DNA of 64,000 bases from Pomacea canaliculata (lineage: Eukaryota > Mollusca > Gastropoda > Architaenioglossa > Ampullariidae). Position 1 is the first letter of the stretch, and each line of letters begins with the position of its first letter. Positions 1-12,239 of this stretch are shown here, piece by piece. Under the pieces are notes generated by a model. The model had not been told where the DNA came from, ran no database searches, and was given only the letters and a program-made list of their open reading frames with translations. Both the position numbers and the translations under genes were made by a program. The stretch spans positions 6,956,247 through 7,020,246 of the forward strand of contig NC_037599.1 in the NCBI RefSeq assembly GCF_003073045.1, read 5' to 3'.

Positions 1-884
1 CTGCTCCTCCCTGCACCCACTGCCCTCGCCCGCCGGACCTCCTGTAAACTGTAATTTGATCGCATCGTGCTTGAAAACAAATCTGAGCACAAGCCCGGAT
101 GGAGGCCAGTACAGCCATGAGTCAAAGTGATGTCGTGTCTGAGGGCCATCTCGCCTCTTGGGGATCATGCGGTAGAGAGAAATGAAAAGCGAAACAAAGA
201 GGGAAAAAATAAAAGAAAGACAGGAAGGAGTAAACAAAAAAGAAAGAAAGCAAGAACAAATGAGAAAGTAAGAATAAACAAAGCAAGAATGCTGTGATCG
301 CTCCCGTCAGACGTGTTCAATGTCAGGACTTTGCCATAAATGCCAGGATTACTTAATTGACCCTGACCTTTCACTCCCCTGGGGTCAGCAAATTTCTCGT
401 CTGTCTTCGTTGACCTGGTCACTGATCGTAAAAGAAAGAAAGAAAAATTCCAAGTACGACTTCTTCATCATTCTCTGATGAGTCTTCTTGTCTGTGAGGG
501 GAAATTCCTCGGTGAGTCTTTAATCGTCTGCTTTTGACACGACCGAGGATTATCGGAGGCAAAAATCCATTTGTTCTGGTTTTTGGGGTTCTGTGTGTAC
601 CAGACTCATTTGTTTTTGTTGTCTAAAGTAATGCCTGGAGGTCCCTGTGGCAAGACGCTAACTATACGAGGTATTTACCCCCGTGTACATGAATCGAAAT
701 GCTTGCATGATGGAAAGTTGATGCCGAGAATACTTAGTCATCTTACTATGTTAGTCATTGTTCATACCCTCAGTCAATTTGAAATAATCTTATATAAAAT
801 AATAAAGAAGATTGAAAGAACGAGTCAAAGTGATAGAACAACAGAATATTACACACACACACAAGCGCATACACAGTGAATAAA

Positions 885-1110
885 TCAAATAGAGGGAAAG
901 ATAGCATGCAACAAAGAAGAAATAAGTAGTAAAGAAAGAGGTAAGAGAAAAAAAATGAGAGAAATTTCCGAAAAAAAGATGAAAAGGGAAAAAGGGGGAA
1001 AAAAATGAGCAAACGAAATAAATGAAAGACAGAAAAGCAAATAAAGAAAAGGAAAATAGAAAAAGAAAACTAAAGAAAGAAAGATGGGAAAAAGGAAAGA
1101 AAGAAAGCGC
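885..1110. repeat. Polypurine (GAAA-like) low-complexity tract
   Basis: About 225 bases are almost entirely A and G on the plus strand, built from imperfect GAAA/AAAG units. The apparent minus-strand open frames across it (Phe/Ser/Leu-rich) come from this composition and are not genes. Confidence 0.8.
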
Positions 1111-4100
1111 CGCATCAGCGATAATGATGGGGTTTGGAATAGATGAATTCCAAACTAGTTGCATGCAAGAAGATTGCAGCATTCACTAGATAATGTATTC
1201 ATAGAGAGGCAGCATTTGTAAAGAATAACCCCGGAGTTTTCCTGTATGATTTGAGAACGAAACTGAGATGGCGTCATGCCATCGCCGAAGGCAGCGACCA
1301 CCCCACGAGGGCTTGTTTTTGCCTGACCTCTGACCTCAGTTGATGTTGCCGCGTTCCCCTCCTCCGATAATTTACGTGATAATCTGCTGTTCGTGCATCT
1401 GTCTTTTTTTTTTAAGTCACGGTGTCAGTGTGCCATGCATGTCACTGGCAATGATTCTCTGTCTCTCGGCTGACATCTAGCAGTCAAGCTAAACTACTTA
1501 TATTTTATAACTGTCTTAGCTCCCGGTAGGTGGAGGCTGTCACTGGCGAGTTTCACGCCACAATAGTGCTTAATGAAGTATAGACCATGATGACGCCTGG
1601 TGTAAGACTTTGATTGGTCCTGAGGGAGTCACGTGGTCATGGCATCAGGGCTCCTACATGTGAACTTACAGAACACTTGTACCTGAGAGTGTTTCAGGAT
1701 AAAAGACCTTACAGACACTTAAATATTACATATTAACTAATGAAAATTTCTCAATTAACCTTCATCAGACCTGTTCACAAACGTATCTTTTGTCTGTTGT
1801 CCGAAGGCAGAACCACAGGCTTTGCTAAAAATGGAAGAGAATTTTGTACATAGCATCTCATAAATATAATACAACATATCTTCAGTACGAACAACCCACA
1901 ACACGGACATTCATTAGCCGTATCATCCTGTCACTGTTCGATCCATTGTCCAACATCTATTTTTTCAATATTTTCCCTCAGACTACATGGCAGCTGACGA
2001 TATGTGAAAAGCTGAATTTTTTACTCCTTGAGGGTAGGGAGGAACACATTCTTAGTTTCTTTCAGCACTGAGTTCAGTGGCTTGGCTGTAGTGATGTTGA
2101 ATAAGCTAGTAATAGCTAACAACTAGAAAAAAAAAGGTGGACTGGAATTGGGAGCGCAGACCTAATGAGTTAACGAGGACGGAACGCCTTTGGCGGACGC
2201 GAAACACGGGTTTGGTTGACTTGGTGGAGCGAACATGGCTGGCCGTGTGTCTGGCAAGATTGACATGGATGGCGGCCAGGGGCTGGTGCTCGTGTTGTGG
2301 AGCATAATTAGTTTGCTGTGTTTGCCGCAGCTTGCCTACGATGCCTTGCTGCACAGCATTGCTGCACAGCTCGATGGGACGTCCCGCGCTGCTGTGGCTG
2401 ATTATGATGATCGGTCGCTCGCTTGGATTCACTCAATCAGGCGTTCATCGACTATTTTCTTTTTTTCCTTTTTTCTTCCTTCGTCTTCTCGTTATTATTC
2501 GGTCGCTTCATAGAAAACGGTCCTCGAGTTTTCTTTCCTCCTCCGCCCCCTACTCCCACATTGATAAGTATAAAAGTTAATGGAAGACTTCTTTGATCGA
2601 TTTTGCTCGTCGAGTACTTCACATCCGGGCTTCCATTAGCAATGATGTCATGTCGGTTCAGGTTCAGGGTATGAGGCTAGAGACTTTCTTTATTCTTGTA
2701 GGACTTGTCGGTAATGCGTGAAAACGAGGGAAGTAGAGATTGCATTCTGTGAAGTAAAATTATGTGTATTATTATAAAACCTTTAATCAGATTTTATGTT
2801 TAAAGCAAAGGAGACAACCCTTGGGACCACAGACGATGCTTCAGTTCTTTTATCTCGGGGAAGGCAGATAAAGTGGAACAACTGTCTTCCGTACAAGATT
2901 TTAGAATCTTTTAACCCTTGATTATGATGTAAGTCTTTGCATCACATACCCAGAAATTCCTGTAACCAGGGAGAGACCAGGTAAGACTGTGTTACATGTG
3001 TCCAAGGCGAAGAATATTTTCTGTTTCTTTGATTACACGCGCATCCTAAATAAAATAAATCTCACGCAACAGGCCCTCGAGGATCCGTGATCCCCACTAG
3101 CACATTAAAACTGAATAAATAAATACTCCAGCAACTGCCTTGTCGATATTAAATCAGCCGAGGTACTTGTGTTACCAAGAATGGTGAATAGGATTTGGGT
3201 TATGTAATGCTTCGTGCCGCAGTTTGTTGTTGTGGCAGAAAGCCATTACTCGTTACATTACGCCAGCTCGGCCATGGAGGAGACAGGAAACAAATCTTTC
3301 CTCCACAATCAAGCGGCACGATTAGTGGGCCTAGTGGGTCTCGGGGCCTGAATAACTCTTATGCAATCCAATCGTTTAAGCCCTGTTTGCTTGCCGCTGG
3401 TGTGAATAGAAAGGATGTGCCTCTTGCTGTAAAACAAGAAAATGTTACAAAACTGTCAACACGTGTTCGTGAGGCCAGATGATGTCAGAGTGCAGGCTAC
3501 TCTTACTCTTGTGTGGACAAACGGTTACAGAATGTATGTAACAATTTTCTCAGGGGTAGGGCTTTAATAGCGAGATACGTTAAGGCTAACTCTGGTCTTT
3601 GTGGGTTTTTTTTTTAAAAGAGGAAAAGTTGTCTCACCACTATTACCTTCGGCATTTCCCTAAATTTTTTTTTTATTATGATCACACACCTGGCATAGAT
3701 TAACTACAGTTGTCAAAGGAAGAAGGGAAGGTAGGCCATGTGACTTATTCATGAGCAGACACGCAAACACACACGCACGCCTTTGTTTGGAGGCTGGTGT
3801 CTGAATTCAGCCACACAGACCAACAGGAAGGCAGACAGGCAAGGAAGAAAGAAGAGTTAATGTTAAACAAACAAAAAGAATGATTTGAAGGATGGAATGA
3901 GGCCACTGGTCCAGGCGGCCCTGACTGATGATGTCTGGCTTGCCTAAAGAGACAGCAGGCATCGGGATGCGGTCAGAGAGCCATGAGAAAGTGTTAACAA
4001 AGTGTTGATGATCATGACTGAGGCAGCACGTGCAAATTAATTTATACTCTCAGCAGCTTGTACTAATCACGTGATATGTTATCATGTGAACTAATCACCA

Positions 4101-4924
4101 CTATGTCTAAGTCCCCCAATGCTTATGTTCCTTTATATCCTCACAGCTGTGTTCTTTGTCCAGTCAAGTAGCTCTCTACTTTCACCATTTCTTGCGTGCG
4201 TGAGTGAGAGAGTCTGTGAGAGAGGAATAAAAGATTCAGTGTCAGGTTGTTCAACATTTCCAATCAATTCTATATGACATTAGAAAAACATTGTATCCAC
4301 TGCTCATATCAAGCATGATATATTACAAATAATAATGCATGGGTAGTGCTTCAAAACAAAATAAAAATGCTCGTGTGTGTACAAAACAAAAGTCCTGTGC
4401 GCTCCTCTTGTGAGAGTCCTCGGCGTGTCATCATTCTAGAGCATCATGCTCCCAGTTTCTTTCATCGTAATTATCACTGAAAAAATTATTGATGCTGTGA
4501 TTGGCAATGAACTCTGAACAATTAAAATTTACAATCTCCTTAACAATGTTGTCTCTTCGGAGACGGTGGGTAGCTGTAGAGCTGGTCAGCAGGAAACAGT
4601 GGGCAGGGGAGGCAAGGTCGGAGGAGAGCAGGAAAGGTTGCAGACTGTAATCATCCTGGAAAGGACATCTGTAACAGACAGCGACAGACAGAGTGTGGTT
4701 ACAGTCGCCGGCAGCTGCGCGCGCACACGTGGAGGACCAGCAAGGAAGCCAGGAGGTGGGCAGAGGGCGGGATGGCGCTAGCAGGATGCTACAGGACAAG
4801 ACTTACCTGGCAGACTGTGGAGACAGGAGAGGACTCCCTACTTCAGAGTAATTTGACCCTTGTCACCTTCTTATCATCTTTCATCTTGAAATCAAATCTG
4901 ATAAACCGAGAATTCATTTCTGAA

Positions 4925-5030
4925 GGAAGGACAAAAAGACTTCGCCAGATATATTGCCCTTTGCAGGTCTCGAACCGGCAACCTTCTGCTTAAAGAGCAA
5001 GAGCACAGATAATCAGGCTGCAGACCAGCG
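4925..5030 (-). repeat. Possible tRNA-derived SINE fragment
   Basis: On the minus strand the sequence GGTTCGAGACC (about 4965-4976) matches the RNA polymerase III B-box consensus of tRNA genes, and weakly T-arm-like pairing surrounds it. I cannot fold a full cloverleaf and no convincing A-box sits at the right distance, so a degraded tRNA-derived repeat is likelier than a functional tRNA. Confidence 0.3.
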
Positions 5031-8000
5031 GAGGGAGGTATATATAACAGCTAATGCAGTCATCACCAACAAACGTGGAGGAGGGTCCCTCAGGGGATGA
5101 TTACCACAGATTATTCGGCTTGCGGCATGATGTATCTGACCTCATTTCCTCCCCTCTCCTCCCGGGTGTGCTTAGCCCTGCTTCTGGATACGACTACAGC
5201 TGCAGATGAAGGTGGCGATCGTAACGAGAATTTGCGAGACTTCATGTCAACGGAAAGATGGCGGCGCAGCCATGGCGAGCGAACAGCTGTGTGGGTGCTT
5301 GAGGGCCCGTCACTCACTGGCATAACTGTACTCCAGTCACAGGCAGACCGCCATACGCCATCGATCTATCGATATCAAATATGAGAACACAGGCAGGGAT
5401 CCCAGTTTCAAAGATGGCAGGCCAAGTGTCGGAGCAAAATGTAAAGTCTCCAGACATTTGGGGCCAAACTGAATGAGGATTTGTAGGTCAGTTGGATACA
5501 AAAAATTGGCCAACAATTTGAGACGGTGGCGGAGACCTACATGGTGTTTTGTGAATCGCAACCCCACTTAGTTCCGGTGTGCAGGAGGCCCAGCTGTTTA
5601 CAGCTCCATTGCAACTATTTATGGCGAGGCTGAACTTGCAGTGACGTCATTGATGTGTTGTTTTGTACGTTCCACTAGATCCGGTGACGTTTATTGCCGC
5701 GAAAATCAACGGCTTTGTCTCTGGCGGCCCGCCGACCGTTGCACCGACCCACAGTCGCAAGTTCTGCTCGAGCGGTGACATCACAGTGCACAGCTAATGC
5801 GATTTGTGTGTTGATAGTGGTTTTTTCTATCATCCAGACTTTTAGCAATACTTTAATCTTCAGATCCTGTGATACGTTGACATGCCTCGCCCTGCACCAC
5901 TTCTTCTTCTTTTGTCTTTCTTTTTCTTCTCTTTCCTGTTTGTCTTCTTACATCTCTTCCTTTTTTCCTCCATTTCTTTCTTCTTTTCCTTTTTTCTAAT
6001 ATTTTTACATATTGCTAGTACATTGTATGCAGAATTTTCTTCTATTGGGTTTAGTTTAGTATTTCATCGGCAACATGGTCCCTACTGGAAGTGATGAGGT
6101 GACACGCAGTCCTTTGTCTCTAGCCCGGGGTAGAGGATGGGGGAAGGTAGACGGACCAAGGGTGGGTACTAAAGGCACTATACAGTGAGAGGTCAGCCGG
6201 TCCTGAAGAGACGTCCTGCAGTCTGGCACCGCGCACCCGCCCAGAACTGTCGGCCATCTGTCTTCTTTAGCGAGGCGTGTCTCGCTCCAAGCGGCCACCG
6301 CGCGTCTAAAAATAAATTGCATCGTCTGCTAAGCTGGAGCCGGTAACTAAATGTCTAGCTAGCAGCTGGTGTAAATTTACGTGACAAGTATAAAGAATGC
6401 AGGATAATGTATGCTTATTGTGGTGCCAGCTGCCGTACAGTGCAAACACCAATACACATCTGAGTGAAAGAGTATTTTAAGCTGAAATTACATCCGGCGA
6501 GAGGAGAGAGCTGTTGATCTGAAACCGGAAGTTGCCTCAGAGACTTAAAAGAAAAAGAAACTTCACACCTTTACCACCTCCTGTCTTATGTTTTTTTGGG
6601 GAGAGAGGGAGAATGGAATAAAAAGCCTACCCAGGTAACGCAACGTGTCCTGCGAGTTTTTCAGTAAATGGAACTGACGTCACCAGCAAGCCCTCGGCTA
6701 CTTTCAACTCGTCGTGTTCTTTTTCCCGTTTCTTTTACAAATTTCAGATTTTTTTCTATATAAACACATATATAATCCAAATGTCTTCTGCCAAAACCAC
6801 GGAATTTCTCGAGTATCGTTGCCATTTATTATCATGGTCTCCTGCGTCATCAGATGTTTGGTCAGCGATTTTAAGCAGTAAATGCAGGCTAGAATATTAG
6901 CACCAATTGTTAATATGCTGAAAGATGGTTACAGATGATGAGAAATCTCTTGAAGTGAGATTTGAAGTGAAGGATTCAGTGGAAGCTGATCCTTGTTGTG
7001 GCTGGTCCCCGAATTGTCCTTTCGTGGAGATTCAGATATGATGCGAAGGAGACCATCAACTTGATCATCTGCTATGGTTGTATAAGGAACATGTATAAGG
7101 CTATTAAAATAATTCCTAATATTTTTAATTGATTATACTGTTGTAACGTACGTGTTTGTAATTGTTACAATTTTAATTTCATTATGGCATTATTTCGTGC
7201 GTATTTGTGGACGATGATGATGTTTATTTGGTGAGCTTGTTTGTTGTTGTCATACACATGTGTAACTATTATTATGTTTTATACATAGAGAGAGGCATAA
7301 AATTGCAATATAAAGGAAGAAATGAGGTACCAAGGTGCACAGAAAGAAAGAAAGTGAAAAAATGAAGTAAGAAATAATTACGAGAAAGCATAGACAGTTA
7401 ACGCTGGAAGAAAGAAGGGAAACAACTGAGAGGTTTTATGTGAAGTACACGTATTATGTCCCTTGGAATGCTTCAGCAAGGCGTTCGCAGCCCCAAGGGC
7501 AGTTAAAATCTAATATATGTTTTTAAGTGTCAAAAGATCTTCAATTTTACGGTTGTTAAATCTTTTACAAGATTCCACATACACACTACGTGAAAGGAGA
7601 CGAAGGAGGTGGGTGTAATTTACTTATTATAATAAGTGCACTTTCCTAGGCGAGTTCAATTCGTATAATGTTTTTCTCTCACTCATTTATATTATAAACT
7701 TTTATAGCATAACAAAACGATTCCTTTTGATTGCTTACGCAGATTTTCAATATCTTGCTACTTTTATCATCACACAAGAGTTTAAATTTTATGTTGATGT
7801 AGAATTCATGTATATGAAGATAATGTCAACATGAGGCATCCAGCCTGCAGAAAGCAACAAACTGTGTGTCTAGAGTTGTTGGGGGATGGTTGCCAGGATG
7901 ATGACTCCATAAGGCACATTTGAGGGTGAATACTCCTCAGCTTTCTCGTATGTTTGTGTAGATCTGCACTTTGAGCCCGTAGAAGAAGAAAGAGTGACAG

Positions 8001-11000
8001 TAAGAGTGCATGCTATCGTCTGAAACTACATTGCATGAAAACTATATTGCATCTGCTTTGGTGTACAGGAGTCATCTTCACTCTTTCCTGCTTTTGTCTC
8101 TGACTTTCTTTCTTCAATCACACACTCATAAACGCGCGCGCACACATGATACAAGTGTTTTTAGAATCGTCTCATCATGTCTTCTTGAATTTGAAAGGAT
8201 TGCTTTTTGTCGCCATCGAATGGACCAATGAAAGAAAAAAAAAACCCGTTAAAAAGGGAGCAATGTGTGCAAGGCACGTGCACCAGCACCTTATCAACGT
8301 GATCTCTCTCTCTGTTATCCCTCTCTCCTCCCTCTGTTTCATTATCCTCTCTCCATCTCTCTCCCTCTCACACTCCAGCATTCTCTCACGTTCCCCACTG
8401 CTTTTATCAACACTATCTTCTCTCTCGGTTCTTTCCCTAATCCCAGCAGTCCTTCCTCTCCTTACACTACCCACCACTCTCACCCATCTTCTCGTACGAC
8501 TGCCACAGTGTCAGACAGCTGTGTCTGTCTTCTGTACAGGCTGACAGACCAGCTGTACACAGCTGCCTGGGGTTAGCTATTAGACGAGCTGTGTTGTCAC
8601 CACCCACGTGCTCCGTCGGGTCTAGTCAACATTAGCAGGTGACATTACTGAGTCAGTTGTCAGAAGTAAGTCACAAGGTGTACATAAACAATTAAACATT
8701 CACGATGACCTCTTTCATCCTCCTCCTGCCCCCTCTCCCCCCGTCTCCAACACACAATCTATTTAAACTGTTGTCATTGTTCAGGATACATGTACACAGA
8801 TGACATCCTGCAGGAAAGTCTGAACTGTAACAAGGGCACTACTGTTGGGAGAATGACTAAGTAATGACTGCAATGTCTGGCCATTCCTAACATTTCCTAA
8901 CAATACTACTTTATTATAGAGTATATTTCTATTGTATGTATGCATGCCTTAAGCTAATTATGTGACATTATATATATATACCAATATAGAAATAATTTAC
9001 GCTTTCCTCGGATATGTACAAACATTTAAATAAAGACATATATTACGCACAAACTTTTATAAAACTTTCCATATGCTGTATACAAACACTCAAGACAAAC
9101 AAATGGTAGTTACAAACATTCATATGAAGACACACTCACAACTGGGGTTTACAAACACAAACAGCAGCTACAGCAGTGTGTTAGCGCCTTTAAATCAAGG
9201 GAGATAACGTCTCTCACGAGGTAATTAAATTCCCCTTCCCCTTCCCCTTCTCCTCCCCCTTTTTCTGCCCTGCACGCATCGTCTCTACCGCCGCACGCAC
9301 AGTGTCTGTAATGTCTTGTAGAGTGGAGGGTCCTGACCATTGGTGTCCCCCATCGCATGCCTCTGTGTTTTTCATGTGTTTGAGAGTGCAGGTTACTGAC
9401 CAGGGTTTAATTCAAGGTAATCTTTGGCAAATTTTGAGTGAATAAACTCTGTGATCACCTCTCCCTTCTCGAAAAACGAGACTATAAGCACAAGCATGTG
9501 AAGAAAGAGGAGAAAGTCACGAAAAGATGCGGATACACTTAGGTCAATTAGGATACAAGATACAACTAATAGAAGAGAGGAAATCATGCGTTAATTTCAC
9601 CTGTTTGAGGACATACATGTCACCAGTGTGTTTATCTGACTCTGAAATAAGGTGATGTTTACAGACTTGTATCTCATAAACAAAGCAGAGTTATTCCCTC
9701 AGAATTGTAGAAAAAGTACCTTGTTCTGAACTCAGGGCAAGGAATATTTAGGGAACAAATTGCTCTGTAGTAGACCTTTAAGTGCAAGCTTTCTCTAAAG
9801 TCTCCATCTCCTTCTCTCGTCCACGGAGTGAATTTCACACTTGAGAAGAGGACAGAAAACGAGATGAAGAAATGAAATACTGACCCACTTTCGACAGTCT
9901 TCTTGCAGCCTTGTTCCATTTTACTCGAATTTTCTTGGCCCTGTTTCAACTCGCTCAGTGGAAGTGGCTTTGAAATGGTCCACACTCTTCAGCGGATAAT
10001 GTTTTACATTTCAATTTGTCTTCCTGGCAAAAGAGTTCAGATAAAGCGAAACAACTTCTCGGGTTCACTCGAGGGCCGCGTTTCATCTGCATTTTGCCTT
10101 ACAGAATTGTGTTCACAGCCTCGACACGACAGAAGATTCAGACATTGATTGATTGTTAAATTTTTGGAGATTTTAAATAGGATTTCTTTTTGCACTTGCT
10201 TGTTTTTCTTGTCCACCACCAATTTTGGCAATGACCACAAACGCACATGAGTTTGTTAAAGAATGGCAAATCAGAAACATTTACAGAGGTCGATTAAAGT
10301 AAAACCTTTTATCTACAGCTAGTACAAAGACCTGACAAATCGTCAGTGTCTACCGAAAAGGTCAAAGTTGTCTCTCACTGACATCAGTACCTCGCCATGA
10401 TTAAAAAATGATGTTATGCGCACTGAACAACACGAAGTGGAAATGTGAAAGGTCAAGCCGCGTGCAATTTTGTTTATTTATCCAAACGTTTGACTTAAAG
10501 TTCAGTGCAAAGATATTATTTATGAAAATATCCTTTCAGAGGTCAACTCGTGACATCACGTTTGTTTACAGATATGCATAAATAACATAATTATATTTCC
10601 AGCTCGCGCTTCCCCATTGGCTGTAACCTTAACGACGTAAATCATCCAAAACAATGTTGATGTTTGTGTTGATGGTCTCTCTCTGTGCATATTGGTTCTT
10701 GCAAAATTCCGGCTCAGTTTTAAGACAAGCGTTTGGGCTTATAGTTTAAAAAAAAGAAGTACATGTATCCACAAGTTGATAAATGCGGGGAACATTCAAC
10801 ATCACAAACTATTTTTTTCCAGAAAGCCAGGGTGTTCATGAAGCTTGTGTAGGAGGAATACTCTCAGTTTGCCAGGCGCTGCTCTCAGCTGGGAATCAGC
10901 TGATAGGCACAGGATGCCCCGAGATGTAAGCAGTACGAGCAGCTGTTTCCTTGGCTCCTCAGCCACCCGCTCCCTCTCCCCTCCCCCTCTCCTTCTCGCA

Positions 11001-11929
11001 CACACACACAGCTTTTGGATGCATGCCTATGTGAGAGCATCGCTATATAAATACATTTATATTTTTTCACTAACAAGTGGTTTATATCAGTTCTCGACCG
11101 AGTTCGCCCAGATTATTGGCACTAACACTGGCGATTCCTTTTTCCTCCCCACCACTTTTTTTAAAAAACATTTTTCTGACTGTATCAGTTAAGAGATGTC
11201 TAGAACTAACCTACTTTCTTCCTCTTTGTTTTGCTGCGACGCCAGAGTTCAGGTCATGAACTATTGATTCCCCCCACCCCATCTACCCTCCTCATGGAAG
11301 GAAGAGTGCATCAGTAGTTCAAGGCCACCTGTGCACGTGTCTCCTACATGCTGGACCAAGAAATGGTCTTCTGCCAAAACTACACCTCGTCACCCATGGC
11401 TGAAAACACTTAAACTTGTGTCAGGGCAAGGTTTACAAACGTTCGCAAAACATCGTTTGAACATATGCGCGTACACACCCACTCCACTCTCTCTTTCTCA
11501 AGAGAGTTAGTTTTGGGACATTTTAAATATAAAGATACTAGCTGGTGGTCTGATTCTATGATGATATCTGTTATCAAGCGAAGACTTTCAGCTGAACGAT
11601 AAAGTGAGCGAGCGTTTGGCCTGCCGTACTCTGCCCGAGATTGCGAATGTTCGTCCGTGTTGATATACTTGCCTTCGCGTGCTGCGAACCCTATCGCGAG
11701 CTGCCCAGTCAAGCTGCCAGCAGCTTCCTCGTCGACCTACATCTCCCTCACGCTGACCTTATCCCATCATCCATCAGCCTCAGGTTTTTAAACTTTTTTT
11801 AAAAAAAAAAAACAACCCAACCTTCCTCGCCACCATCATCAATCATCACCCTCGCCACCTTCTAGAGTTTTGCATCGTCCTAGATAGTAGCGCCATCTAT
11901 CGTCAGGCCTGAAAGTTGTGACGTAGTAG

Positions 11930-12187
11930 ACCATAACAATCCCCTCCTTCCCTCCTGGCTCCCAGTCCCCTCCATCCCTCCTGGCTCCCTCCCTCCCTCG
12001 TCCCAGTGCGTGTAGTGGGTCTGAAGAAGCCAGCGCGCGACTTTCCAGAGCTCAGTCAAGTGGCGGAGGAAGGAGGCTGATCACCGCTTGGACTTCGTCC
12101 CCTGCCTATAAAATAGTGAGTTCAACGCATAGGTCACAGGATTTATCGCAGGCTTACCCTCGGGTGACATCTCAGTGTACCCGGGTC
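11930..12187 (+). promoter_or_regulatory. TATA promoter and 5-prime leader of the lipoprotein gene
   Basis: A clear TATA element (CTATAAAAT, 12106-12114) lies about 80 bases before the start codon. A start of transcription about 30 bases downstream (near 12135-12145) would give a leader of about 45-55 bases. The preceding 12 bases to 150 bases are C/T-rich with short tandem copies of a CCCTCCTGGCTCC unit (11940-12000). The start at 12188 is chosen because it opens a signal peptide and is spliced in phase to the conserved N-terminal exons. The transcription start is inferred. Confidence 0.6.
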
Positions 12188-12239
12188 ATGGAGGCCAGTG
12201 TAATATTCCTTCTCTTGGTCCTGCCAGGTGTCTTTGCAG
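12188..12239 (+). other. Exon 1: signal peptide
   Basis: The first 17-18 residues (MEASVIFLLLVLPGVFAG) form a short hydrophobic signal peptide with a small-residue cleavage region (VFAG). The exon ends in phase 1 at GCAG/gtcagt. The first residue of the next exon's codon completes a glycine, so secretion fits a circulating lipoprotein. Confidence 0.9.

Larger units (their letters stand above)
1..12100. other. Intergenic region upstream of the lipoprotein gene
   Basis: I find no exon of a recognisable protein family here on either strand. Open frames are short (under about 135 codons), biased in composition or overlap on opposite strands. The stretch holds a long purine-rich tract (about 885-1110), pyrimidine and T-rich tracts (5880-6010, 8290-8480), short CA/TG runs, and a tRNA-derived fragment near 4965. 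Far 5-prime exons or regulatory elements of the downstream gene could lie here, but nothing in the sequence shows them. Confidence 0.6.

Noticed and set aside
770..1182. Hydrophobic Phe/Ser/Leu-rich frames resembling membrane proteins
   Set aside because: They are the reverse strand of a GAAA-type polypurine tract.
2106..2513. Overlapping 92-aa (+) and 108-aa (-) frames in a GC-richer patch
   Set aside because: Open on both strands at once, no conserved motif, no clear splice context; probably chance in a less AT-rich patch.
4925..5030. Minus-strand tRNA gene suggested by a B-box
   Set aside because: No cloverleaf with proper acceptor, D and anticodon stems could be drawn and no A-box was found at normal spacing; kept only as a possible SINE fragment.
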